In this document: one piece after another, positions 18,442 through 28,535 of the stretch
Numbering within the stretch: position 1 is the first letter of the stretch
How the letters are laid out: each line of letters begins with the position of its first letter
Translations under genes and position numbers: made by a program
The notes under the pieces: model-generated
What the model saw: only the letters and a program-made list of their open reading frames with translations
The model's database searches: none
What the model was told of the DNA's origin: nothing
Source of the DNA: Sinohyriopsis cumingii
Lineage: Eukaryota > Mollusca > Bivalvia > Unionida > Unionidae
Length of the DNA: 64,000 nt
Direction of reading: 5' to 3'
Assembly: GCA_028554795.2 (NCBI GenBank)
Contig: CM068838.1
Span: forward strand, 131,263,428 to 131,327,427

Positions 18442-18546
18442 GGGGATGTTTTCCTTCACGTCCGCGCGTTTTAAGTAATGATCTAGGTAATATAAATATT
18501 ATGTCTTAGGGGGTGTTTTCCTTCACGTCCCCGCTTTAACTATAAG
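18442..18546 (+). promoter_or_regulatory. Right-end promoter module, doubled copy 3
   Basis: Two modules in tandem. GATGTTTTCCTTCACGTCCG at about 18445 has AATATAAATATT after it, and GTGTTTTCCTTCACGTCC at about 18512 has CTATAAG at 18540-18546. The nearer TATA is 57 bp before the ATG at 18598. Confidence 0.65.
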
Positions 18547-18597
18547 AACACACAAGGTTTGATGTTCGAACCATTCTACGGAATAAAGACAAGGAAG

Positions 18598-19197
18598 ATG
18601 GTAGCTGTAACAGAATTTTTTTACCAGTTGAAGGACATTTGGTATTGGATGGTGGATGGAGCTTATGTAGTGGAAAGGACTGAACGAGAATGGAAGCATG
18701 AAGCTACCCGGGATTTTGTCAGAAGGCAAGTGACCAACCTGAAATTAGCTATGGATCTGGTGAAAGAGATGATAGAAGAAGAAATAAAAAGACTAAGAGG
18801 CTTTATAGATCCAGAGTATGTAAAGATTGGTCACTTAAAGGAAGCCATGGATAATGTGATAGAAGTAAGGTGCTTTTTGGAAGACGTAATGGAATGGACA
18901 GAGTGGTCCTTTGTCAAAAACGGTCTGGACCAGCTTAAGAAATCGGAAGAACTTATGAGAAAAGTAATGGAGGAAGAAGTAAAGAAGATCAAATACAAGT
19001 GGAATAAAGAACGAAAGGATAAGGAAAACTTAAAGAAAAAAGAGGCCTTTGACAAACTCAACAACAATTGGATCATAATACAGGAGAAATTCCGAGCAAT
19101 AGGTCATCCAGACTGGATGCCAGAGAAGGAGAAGAAGAAGAAGAAGAAAGGAATACTGGCAAAAGTGAGAATTTGGTGGAAGCAGTGGAGGAAATAA
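18598..19197 (+). CDS. Right-end helical accessory protein 3, 199 aa
   Basis: The start at 18598 is chosen because it has a strong context (AAGATGG) and lies 57 bp after the TATA; an in-frame ATG at 18562 is too close to the TATA. Almost wholly helical. Two internal repeats (LKLAMDLVKEMIEEEIKRL and LKKSEELMRKVMEEEVKKIK) echo the helix of gene 1. The basic tail has a run of Lys and WWKQWRK. It points outward, and its stop lies about 20 bp before the right TIR, whose histone-type stem-loop ends the transcript. Function unknown. It looks whole. Confidence 0.7.
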   Translation: MVAVTEFFYQLKDIWYWMVDGAYVVERTEREWKHEATRDFVRRQVTNLKLAMDLVKEMIEEEIKRLRGFIDPEYVKIGHLKEAMDNVIEVRCFLEDVMEWTEWSFVKNGLDQLKKSEELMRKVMEEEVKKIKYKWNKERKDKENLKKKEAFDKLNNNWIIIQEKFRAIGHPDWMPEKEKKKKKKGILAKVRIWWKQWRK

Positions 19198-19217
19198 AAG
19201 AAGAAGATGATGATGAA

Positions 19218-19666
19218 ACCAAAGGCCCTTTTCAGGGCCACTCATAGGTCTCGAAAAGATCTTGACTTTCAATTGCCTAGCCCATTTTTTTTTTAATTTA
19301 AAAAAAAAAAAATAGAGACCCCCCTCCCTGTTTTAATTTTTTGCCTGTTCCCTTTCCATAGACCCATCAGGTCGGGACCGTATTAAAATAGGGTCCCGAC
19401 CCTGTTCCATTTCCCCTTGTCCCTAGATAGGCCCACACAGTATTCCCATGTTCCATTCCCCTTGTCCCTAGACAGGCCCAAACTCTATTCCCATGTTCAA
19501 TTCCCCTTGTCCCTAGAATGGATATTTTTTTCTCCCATGTTAAATTACATAGTCCCCAGAGTGGATATTTTTTTCTCCTATGTTAAATTTTACATAGTCC
19601 CCAGAGTGGATATACCCTTTTTAACATGGAAGTCCCCTAGTCCCTAGAGTGTCCCTATTCACTACT
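19218..19666 (-). repeat. Right terminal inverted repeat of the Polinton
   Basis: Reverse complement of 1651-2105 with about a dozen substitutions and small length changes in homopolymers. It carries the same 45-bp tandem units, the GGTCGGGACC hairpin and the stem-loop, and ends CACTACT. Confidence 0.95.
19224..19239 (+). terminator. Histone-type 3' stem-loop (right TIR)
   Basis: ACCAAAGGCCC start, TTTC loop, AGGGCC, ACTCA, then TCTCGAAAAGATCTTG. It is the mirror copy of the one at 2082-2097 and lies 27 bp after the stop of the gene at 18598. Confidence 0.9.
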
Positions 19667-19672
19667 TACAGG
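19667..19672. repeat. Right 6-bp target-site duplication (TACAGG)
   Basis: Exact copy of 1645-1650, directly after the CACTACT end of the Polinton. Confidence 0.95.
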
Positions 19673-19753
19673 TCCTGACCGTTGTAGTGCTTATACTGGT
19701 TCTAAGTTTCTTAACGAATCCTTCCGATTTTCTGCTATAATTGTACTCAAATT
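19673..19753 (-). other. Upstream side of the candidate interrupted host exon
   Basis: The minus-strand frame that ends at 1472 stays open here for 27 codons up to a CATAAGCAG-type acceptor at 19754. No family was recognised. Confidence 0.25.
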
Positions 19754-20431
19754 CTGCTTATGTAAGCGTCTTATTTGTCTTTTGAATGAAAGACGTATTA
19801 AGTAATTTATAATGTTCTTCTCACTTGATTTGGAATCAGTAAATGAAGCAGGTTTGTTTTGTATTTTGTTTTTTTTCGGTGGGGGTGAGGGTGATAGCAA
19901 AGGCTTTTACAATCTGGTGGTAGCTCTCCAGCCTGGATCAGCATAGTATAATATGGTCACTTTCAAATGTTGCAAAATAATGTAAATTATTGTTCTATAA
20001 TTCATTTATAATTTTTATGCCCTGTTGCATTTGATGAAATTACCATATTATGCTTATGCATTTTTGTTTCTCTCAATAATTATATGGTATTTGTGTGGAA
20101 TGTTTGTGAGTTATTCATACAGCACGCAACAGTCAAGAATTGACAGAACTGTATAACGTACAGATCAAACAGTATTGATCTGAAATAATATAATCTTGAG
20201 TAATATCATAATTTCATCTAGACAAGTTCCAAATAAATAGGGAAGGAATGACAAAGGTTAGGTAAGTCAGGGAGGCTACGAGCACAGACGGTAGCAGTTG
20301 CATCCCTTGAGAAAATTAGTTTGTCAAGCGCATGCGTAACGATCATGGCTAACACGGAGGAAGTTAACTCTGCATCCCACTAAATGACATGTGAACATAT
20401 CCATAATACTTAAATAGCAGAAGATACAAAA
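19754..20431 (+). promoter_or_regulatory. TRAPPC8 upstream region and 5' UTR
   Basis: About 680 bp between the Polinton flank and the TRAPPC8 ATG. The last 150 bp has more CpG than its surroundings and holds an NRF1-type palindrome GCGCATGCG at 20328-20336. The start codon sits in AAAAATGGCGC, close to the YY1 motif AAGATGGCG. No TATA box is obvious. The transcription start cannot be fixed from sequence alone. Confidence 0.45.
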
Positions 20432-20588
20432 ATGGCGCAGTGCAAACAAACTGCGCAAGAATTTATTCAGAATACCTTCAGCCCGCAGGTGGCAGTGCTT
20501 TGTAGCTCCGATGCCGATCAGATATGCAGGAAGAATAACTTGTCTTTTGTGGATCTCGTTCAACCCTTTTGTCGTCTGACAACTGAAG
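20432..20588 (+). CDS. TRAPPC8 coding exon 1
   Basis: Encodes the N-terminus of trafficking protein particle complex subunit 8, part of TRAPPIII, a Rab GEF complex acting in ER-Golgi traffic and autophagy. MAQCKQTAQEFIQNTFSPQV, then VAVLCSSDADQ and NNLSFVDLVQPFCRLT, closely follow the vertebrate start (MAQCVQSVQE... LSFAELLKPFSRLT). The exon ends after one base of a codon at ACTGAAG with GTGATA as donor. Confidence 0.93.
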
Positions 20589-20959
20589 GTGATAGTGAAA
20601 TCTGGTTCTTGTTTGTTTTTGCATCTTGTACTATGCCTCCAAACACGTTAACAGTTGAATCTATCTGATCTTATTAGGAGCAGAAAGCCATACTTATTGA
20701 CTTTTAGATCTGGCAATAATGGGTGCCAAGGGTGAAAAACATTAACTGTTTTTTCTTCACTATTTTATGACACGGCAACACAAGTTGGTTAATTAATACT
20801 GCGGCATTTGGAGTAAGGTGCCTTGCCCAAGTACACGCTAAGGTAGCTCACTAATGGTAGCTTTCTAACTCACACCCAGCACACTAACAATTGAACCACC
20901 ATTGTTTCACCTGCCATTTGTCACCCAACATGTAGGAGACTGGACAGTCCACCAATGTA

Positions 20960-21600
20960 AGACCTCGACCTAGTCCTACAGTGAAAGACATCGTCCTTGA
21001 ATTTTATGTTTTGGGCTTCAAGGTCTTGCTGCCTAAAGGATGGTGCTGTGTAGTGTGTTTTGATATCGACTGACAACGTAATGAAAGTTAAATTTTCAGG
21101 AATATCTCATATTTGGCAGCCCATATCGGCACTTTTATACAAATTGAAGTTACAATGTATTAGTCAAACTTTACTTTCTCAGATATGGGACCCCGACTGG
21201 TCAAAAGTGCTCTCCGTTACAGATCACTGCCATCTCACCTCTCTCTCCATCGGTTCGAGTCTCGAATTCAGCCAATGTGGGTATGTGAGAAAGATTGCCA
21301 GTAGCTTCTTGTTGGTTGGTGGTTCTTTTTGGGGGGTTTTCCGGGTTCTTCCTCCACCATTAATTCTGGCTGCCATGTATAGCCTATCATGTGCTGAAAA
21401 ATGGCGTTAAACTCCACAACAACAACGACAACAACTTTCTCTGATATCTTTTTCCTAAGAAATTAAAATTCTCACACAAGCAAATGGACCTGTTTTCAAG
21501 TTTCGTTGGCCTACATTTCAGTTGGATGGAAAGCGATGGAAGCCGGGAAAGCCGAAATTGGGTTAAGTTAAGAAGTATTATTCTTTAACAAAATGAATAA
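20960..21600 (+). repeat. Unknown interspersed repeat, copy A (interrupted by a SINE)
   Basis: Shares with copy B the blocks CTGTGTAGTGTGTTTTGAT, AACGTAATGAAAGT, TTCAGGAAT, AAATTCTCACACAAG-like and GGGTTAGGTT-like, in the same order. A SINE at 21187-21434 splits it. Confidence 0.75.
21187..21434 (+). mobile_element. tRNA-derived SINE, family 1
   Basis: tRNA-like head with B box GGTTCGAGTCTCG, a body containing TTTTCCGGGTTCTTCCTCCA as in mollusc SINEs, and a (CAA)n-like tail. It is flanked by a 13-bp target duplication CTTTCTC(A/T)GATAT (21174-21186 and 21435-21447). Copy B of the host repeat shows the empty site. Confidence 0.85.
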
Positions 21601-21984
21601 AGATATGCCTATTGGAACTGTAAGCAGTGTTTCATTTCATTAAAGAAACTTGTCCCGTCACATGAACCTACTGGAATATACTTTGGCATACCTCGACTAC
21701 CATGGCATATCAGCAAATTGAAATGTATGTCAATGGAACCTGAAAATGCATCCATTTGCTTGTCAGATTTTGATTCCACCACGATAAAAACAGTACAGTA
21801 AGTATATTAATTACACATCAATTTGTGAAAGTGTCAGTATGGGCTGCAAAGTGTATGAGATATTCCTGAAGCTTTGACTACTCGTTCCTATGTCAACTGA
21901 AATTGGAACACGCTATATAAAGTCATTGTTTGGGCAATAGGACATAGCACTAAAACATAAATAACATGTGATATGTCTTACATT

Positions 21985-22320
21985 GTAGGACTAGACCTCG
22001 ACCCGGATATATTTACATTTTGGGCATCAAGGTCTTACTGCCTGAACAATGATGCTGTGTAGTGTGTTTTGATTTTGACTAACATCGTAATGAAAGTCTT
22101 TTTCAGGAATTTCTTGCACGCTTGGCACTCCATAACAATGCTTTGCTACAATTAAAGCCATCATGTTTCAATTAGACTTTACTTACTCTGATATCTTTTT
22201 TCTAATAAATTTAAATTCTCACACAAGTTGGCCCACATTTCTGTTGGCAGGAAATCATCGGAAGCTGGGAATGCCAAAATCGGGTTAGGTTCAAGAAAAC
22301 TTCTTTAATGAAACAAATAA
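21985..22320 (+). repeat. Unknown interspersed repeat, copy B (empty site)
   Basis: Direct-orientation relative of 20960-21600. Where copy A has the SINE, this one reads TTACTTACTCTGATATCTTT without insertion. Confidence 0.75.
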
Positions 22321-23889
22321 AAGTATATTAATTTGAAGAAATTGTTTAGATTGCTTCATTTTGTTCAAGATTCTTATTGTTTTCATTTGAATTATCATTC
22401 TGATGTTAAACAACATCGGAACAGGATACACAGCTCTGTTATTTGGGCAGTAAGACCTTGACGCCCAGAACAAAAATATCAGGGTCAGGGTGTTACATTT
22501 TAGGTCTAGAGACTGGAGAACCCATCATTCCTATTTTACATTCCAGGGCCCCAAAGCGGTTGAGGCAGTGTAATGTTTAGTGGTAGAAAGTTGAGCTTTT
22601 TGGCTGTAACTTGTGCAAGAAACTATGATATAAATAGAGAGAATTTTTTTATGTCTAGCAAGCAGACACACAGATACTTAGAGTTTCATTTGACCTTTTC
22701 AATTCTTTTAGATATTTGTAAGTCTTTGTTGTGGTGGAAAGTTAGAATGCATTCCTTTCTTAAACCATTTGTTAGCCGCATAAGGTGGTCACTTTATACA
22801 AGGGCTTCCATAACTAATGAACTTTATATCAAACCCAGTCCACTCATTAAGTAGAACATTTGTCTTCACAGACGTAACAGTTAAGAAATAACTTATAATT
22901 TGAATAAACTGACACCTACAACCTGATTAGCCTTTATTTACAGTCTACTTTTCCTTGCAGCTCTGCTTTGTCATGTAATTGACAAATCGTGAAACTAAGA
23001 AACACTAGTATTCAGTCATAATCAGTGATATCACTATATAGGTTGTACTGCGTGATCTTTGACCACTGTTGTCATAAAAAGTAGGCAGTGAGATTTGGAT
23101 CATATGACCACACAGGGTATAAAAATGTAAAATCTAAATGCCCAGTTCCAATTTTTCCAACTATTTACTAATTCAGCACCTGAATTATAAATTGTGGTAT
23201 AGAAAGGAAGATGTTCCTGATGCAGCTTTGCTATATTTATATCAACAAAGATGACATTAGTCATGGTTGTGCAGAAGCCATATACTTATGGATGACATCA
23301 CCATGCTTTGTATACTGGAACCATATATTTATGGTCAAACGTCACCTAGCTCTGTGTGCAGATGCCATATTTTTATGCAGAGATCTCGGAAATGCTTAAT
23401 TATGCGTATTTGGACACCAATTTTTTATCTGGGATGCAGAAAATCGCTGAGGCAGGAGTCCTCCGTACGCATGTAATATGTGTGTAGCAAAATTCAAAGA
23501 CTTGTTAGTCCTGCTTCAGCCACCTGCTCTGTGGGAAAATGTGTTGATCAGTTAGCTGTGTTGATATTTACAACAGAATTCAGTGACTGAAAGACCCCAT
23601 AATACATACATGTTGCCATTTTATAAGAGTACATAAAAAAGAACATGATGCAATAGCTGGGCGGCAAGTTCAAAGGCTTTGACTGGTGGCCGCATGGGAA
23701 GATGTAGATATTTACAGTGATTGAATTCAGAGGTAGAAAGACCCAGAGATGTACATGTGGTCATTATAAAAGTACATCAAATAATCAAATAAACAACTTT
23801 AGCTTTCGTTATTGTGTTCATTTCCGAATGTAGCAGACTAAGCAGTGCATGTGACCTCAGAATCAAGACATGTTGAGACTTAGACAAAA

Positions 23890-24165
23890 TGTCATTCGTA
23901 AGTGGGTGACAAGTCACCTAAAAATGTAAACTTCACCTTCTTCTGTTAGGAAAGCGAAAACGACTTTGCCTTGTGATTATTTAAGAGGTACATTGACTGA
24001 CCATACCATTTTTTTTTTAATGCCGCTCACCTTAGCCCGGTTAGTTCTAGTGCTGTAGTGAAATGTATTCATCAAGGCATCAGTAGCTAGGCCTCGCTTT
24101 TGTGTCAGTTAGTTGACAAACAAACTCTTGCCCATTCACAAGCATTATGTTTTGATAGCTGATTG
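23890..24165 (+). repeat. Unknown 280-bp repeat, copy 1
   Basis: Shares GGGCGAC/GGGTGAC-AAG...AAATGTAAACTT, AGTGAAATGTATT and ACAAACTCTTGC-ATTCA in order with 27660-27945. Family unknown. Confidence 0.65.
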
Positions 24166-26282
24166 ACCATTAACCCTTTTCCGAGTAAGGTAGCAACCAT
24201 CAATTTCCTGCATGCTATCCTTTGATGATAAAACACAGACTTGTATTTTAAGATCAGAATCGGTGAGCTGGATACATATTAACTGCCTCTTATACACTAT
24301 TTCATCATGAAATTAGTTTGAAACTAAATCAACCAGTAGGCCTTACCGGAATTAATGGCGGACTTCGATAAGTCTGGGATGTACCAGTTTATTAGATTGT
24401 CTGTTTTCTTAAATCATCCAGCAAATATATTCAGAAAAAATATACAAATCATTGAAACCAAAGCCTGGGTATTATTTTATTAAAGATTTAACTTTAAAAT
24501 GCAAATTATTTAGGTCAGAAGCATATGGGGCAATTCTGTTGTGGAATTTGCGACATGCATTTTAAGGTCTAAGCTATTTTCTGACTTGACACATAGTTGC
24601 AAAAATATTGGGGGGAAAAGCAAATCAGATACTACTTATTTGCCTAAAATTACTACAAGTATGTGTACAAATAAATAAACCATAAATTTGCAATCCTGTC
24701 AATGGACTGTTGTAATGAAGTTATATTATAGCGAGTGATTACATTACAAAAACCTCCCTCTAAAAATAGATGCATTCATTGTCTGTGTTGATTCTGTAGG
24801 AAAGAAGGGACTGCATCTTTTTATGGTGGGACTCCTATTTTTACCAAAATGGGAGTTCTGGACTCCTAATTTTAAAATTCTAGCGAGACCTCTGTTATGG
24901 CACAGGACAGTGACGTCTGTGTGTCCAATCTAGGCCAATCATTAATCGTGTGCTAATAATAGCAGGGACATAGAATATGTAATTGTCTCGATCATGGCTC
25001 TGCATCACTGTAACAGAACATCAGTAAAACAAATATTCAGACTTATTTTCCCAGGAAAATCTGTTGTCCACAGTGGACGTTGGTATAAACAATATGGTGG
25101 CTGTTCAGTAGTTGCAGTCTCGCAGTTGTCCCATATCCAGTTGGGGCTGATTATTTTATATATGTATGAGATAGTCCAAATTAGAACAAAGTTTGTTAGG
25201 GTTTTGTGTAGAGGTATAAATAGCAATACACAGAGTTTTCCAAATTTGAGAATTTTCTGCAGGAATATACCACATGTTGATATGAACGTGCTCTGTCACT
25301 ATCACATGTTGATATATAAGTGCTATGACATCGCCATCCCATTAGTAACAACTTTAAAGTTCCACTAAATCGAGCTTAAACTATGTAGTAGCTAAGTTTA
25401 TCAAGTCTGTTATGTGCAGAGCCTTTTCTTATATTGGGTGATACATTGTATCATCAAGAATGAGAACTATACAAGCTTGAAAGGGACCAGCCGTTCATTT
25501 TATGGGGGTGATGGGTGTCGGCTCCAACATATTCCTTCTTGCCTATCTTTTTTTATATTTTAAAAATCACAGTGTTTCTGTTGTGTTATAAAGTTCATTT
25601 TGCTCTGCTTCTCTATCTGTCTTTCTCTCTCAACAATCAAGTTGAAAAAGAAATGGATGAGAGATAGATTCACTTCTTAATTAACCCACTCTTACGACAG
25701 CAACGTGAAATGTATGTGACTTTGTAATCAAATACTCGAGACCTTCAGCCAATATCAGAACTTTCAACCCGGTGGAAATCTTTTCTTTCTTTTGTCCTCA
25801 TCAGTTTTGTTTCGTTTTAAGTTTCCAAGGTAGGCCAATGAACATATGATGAAATAATAAGAGTCCACTGTGGTTGATAACAAAACCTGCAAATTGTTGA
25901 TTTTGTTTCAGTTATTACATTTATCACATGTATAGAGATACTTGTATTCATTAAATTTATTACTGCAAGCAACAGTAATTGCTTACAGATGTGTTTACAT
26001 AAAAATCTGTAAGACATCTGCCTTTCAACAATTTTCAAATGAGAAAACTAATTTTCCATTAGTTTGACTTTATTGCATAAACAGTATTCTCTTCACCCTA
26101 AACCATGACCAATATAATTGTTGTACATTATGTAAATTATTATTTTACCCTCATAATTGAAACATTATGATAACATTGAGTTCTTTGAACAATGCATGCT
26201 GTATTTTGTTGGATTAAAGATTCTGCCAACAATATTATTTTAAACAGTCTTTTAAACCTTTCAAACACTAACATTACTTTTT

Positions 26283-26298
26283 GGTTGCTATGGCAACC
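26283..26298. promoter_or_regulatory. RFX-type X-box candidate 1
   Basis: GGTTGCTATGGCAACC is a perfect 6-bp-arm palindrome with a 4-bp centre that matches the symmetric RFX X-box GTTRCCATGGYAAC class. Confidence 0.4.
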
Positions 26299-26652
26299 AA
26301 AGTAAATTTTATAATTATTTAACATTTTCATTATGATTAGCATTCGTTCCTTATGAATAAACTATGTAAGTGAAAAGAATTATGTTTTATATGGAGAAAA
26401 TTTGTAAATAATAACTACATAAATACTGCATCATCTAAATATTGTATCATACTGAAATGTACAGACATATTTGAAAGTAAAGTTTTAATTATCTAGCATA
26501 GACCTAAAAGTAATGAACTGAGGATATGAAATATGTAAAAAGAAATTAACTCTCCATGTACACATTCAGAATAACTATATTTGATGGAAAAGTGTACACT
26601 ATATTCAATTTTTTGTAGTCAAAAATTACTTCTCCACCCATTTTCTCTATTT

Positions 26653-26668
26653 GGTTGCTATGGTAACC
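26653..26668. promoter_or_regulatory. RFX-type X-box candidate 2
   Basis: GGTTGCTATGGTAACC, 370 bp from the first, with the same TTT flank. Confidence 0.4.
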
Positions 26669-27031
26669 ATAAACACACATCAATTTCACCAACATTTTTA
26701 GTGTTTGCAATCTGCATGCATATATGCATCATTTTGTACAATTTCACAGCAATCTGATTTTAAATAATAGTTTGATCTGTTATATAAATTTGGACCAAAA
26801 AGTCTGTATTGTTCTGAAACAATTCAGCATATACAGATAGTGCAGTTAGAAACAAATCATCACTGGTTTCAAGGTCAAGTAAAACAACACAGCACTACCA
26901 GGATAAATAATGCATATAACAGTTGTTAAATTTGTTATCAGAATAAGAAACTTATCAATTGAAAAGAGTAATAAACTTATTAGTTGAAATCAGGCTGTTA
27001 CCCAAATTTGATAACTTGTACTATAATTTAA

Positions 27032-27357
27032 GACTGCTTCGGTGGCCTAGTGGTTAGAGCATCTGCCTTGGAAGTGGGAGGTCGTGGGTTCGAACCCCGG
27101 CCAAGTCATACCAATGACTTAACAAAAATGGTGCTAACAGCTGCCTTGCTTGGTGCTCAGCATTAAGAGGTTAGTATTAGGACTGGTTGGCCTGGTATCA
27201 GGATAATGTGACTGGGTGGGACATCATGCTACATGTCTGCGGCATGATGCCCCAGTGCTAGACATCACTATAAACTGCCATGCAGCAGACATAGCAGTCT
27301 GACTGAAACATTGTTAAAGCTACATTAAAAATCCTAATCACACACACACACAGACAC

Positions 27358-27391
<34 letters not shown>
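27032..27391 (+). mobile_element. tRNA-derived SINE, family 2
   Basis: Head with A box TGGCCTAGTGGTTA and B box GGTTCGAACCC (27043-27100), then a mollusc-like body (ATGTCTGCGGCATGATG, ACATCACTATAAACTGCC, GACTGAAACATTGTTAAAGC) and an (ACA/CA)n tail. It is a transposon, not a working tRNA gene, because the 3' acceptor arm runs straight into the SINE body. Confidence 0.85.
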
Positions 27392-27392
<1 letters not shown>

Positions 27393-27659
27393 AACACTAC
27401 AATTTAAGTAATGCTTAAAATTTTAAGGTTTACATATTCTTCTCCATAAAATATCAAAGATACTCCAGTACATGCAATGCAAATTTTGGAAAAACCATCC
27501 CTACACCGTGGAAATTAATCTGTACATGCTGTTGTTTGTCACTGACCTAGCATAGTAGTCATTGCGAATATTGATGTCATGCCTTGTGATGGATGGATTA
27601 TGTTTAATTTATCCAATTGGAAGGTCACTGCAATAAATTTATGTAATGGTTCAGGGGTT

Positions 27660-27945
27660 GTGCTACTAGGCGAAGTGGGCGACTAAGTTGCCTAAAAAAA
27701 TGTAAACTTTGCCCTTTCCTGTTAGAAAAGGGAAAACAACTTTGTCCAGTGATTTTTTATTAAAGACATACAATGAGTTACAGTTGTTTGTGACATTTGA
27801 GATGGCCCTTCACTGTAGCCTGGAAGCCTGGAAGTTCTGACGGTGTAGTTTTATAACCCATAGTGAAATGTATTATATGGGGTGTTGATTCCAATTGAGC
27901 AGACAGACAAACTCTTGCATATTCATAGGTGTGTTTTAATAGCTC
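27660..27945 (+). repeat. Unknown 280-bp repeat, copy 2
   Basis: Diverged partner of 23890-24165 in the same orientation. A 5'-truncated SINE tail directly follows. Confidence 0.65.
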
Positions 27946-27948
27946 ATT

Positions 27949-28048
27949 GCTAGACATTACTATAAAATATCACACTTTAGACATCGTATTGATATGACTG
28001 AAAAATTGTTAAAGCTACGTTAAATATCCAGCACACACACATATACAC
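27949..28048 (+). mobile_element. 5'-truncated SINE, family 2
   Basis: Only the 3' part (GCTAGACATTACTATAAA, ATGACTGAAAAATTGTTAAA, then (CA)n) of the SINE at 27032 is present. Confidence 0.7.
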
Positions 28049-28535
28049 TTCCCTTTAAGAAAGGTACATAGAATCATTCATTGAAGTCTGTTGAGCTAAT
28101 GCATTATATTATGTTATCAGGGCTTTAGTAGCTTCATTCGACAGAATTCCTTTATATTTTCAAAATAATCCCTGTGACATGTTTGAATTCAAATTTAAGT
28201 AATTTAAGACGTCTGTGATGCTACATCAGATGATTAATTCGGAACAATAAAGAAATAATTTTATATGATTTGCTTCTTGTACATGTATCAGTGAAAATTT
28301 GTACAAAAGTATCAGAACTTAACCTGATTGCAATAATTGGAAATAATTTTTAGGAAACTGTTGTACAGTTTAGAAGGTATGAAGTGTATTAGATAGCATA
28401 CATAGGGAATAGGAAGAAACTTTTTGGTTATTTCTGTCTCAGTTGGAGATAAATACAGTATTCAGTGTGATGTGCATGACTATAAAATGACGTAGTGAAA
28501 TATGAGTGTAATGGTATCTTTTCTTTTCTAAACAG

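Larger units (their letters stand above)
1651..19666. mobile_element. Polinton/Maverick element, 18.0 kb, complete ends, broken coding set
   Basis: The element is bounded by TACAGG duplications and by inverted repeats of about 450 bp. It encodes protein-primed family B DNA polymerase, packaging ATPase, integrase with chromodomain, penton-like protein, pVI-like/protease reading frame and small virion-like proteins, which together define a Polinton (adintovirus-like). The integrase, BIR, CCHC and histone-type-terminated accessory genes look whole. Several core genes are broken, with about ten breaks overall, and no major capsid gene was recognised. The two terminal repeats differ at only about a dozen positions over some 440 bp, so the insertion is young compared with the fossils in the TRAPPC8 introns. 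It lies about 770 bp upstream of the TRAPPC8 start codon. Confidence 0.96.
20589..28535 (+). other. TRAPPC8 intron 1
   Basis: 7.9 kb, GT...AG. It holds two diverged copies of an unknown repeat (20960-21600 and 21985-22320), a SINE nested in the first, a second SINE and a SINE tail near 27-28 kb, two copies of a 280-bp repeat (23890, 27660) and two RFX-type X-boxes (26283, 26653). No gene is visible in the remainder. Confidence 0.7.

Noticed and set aside
20432-20668. Reading TRAPPC8 exon 1 as a 78-residue stand-alone protein
   Set aside because: Similarity to TRAPPC8 stops at the GT donor at 20589 and resumes in exon 2 in phase.
27043-27105. tRNA gene
   Set aside because: A and B boxes are present, but the sequence continues directly into a SINE body with a (CA)n tail, so it is the SINE head.
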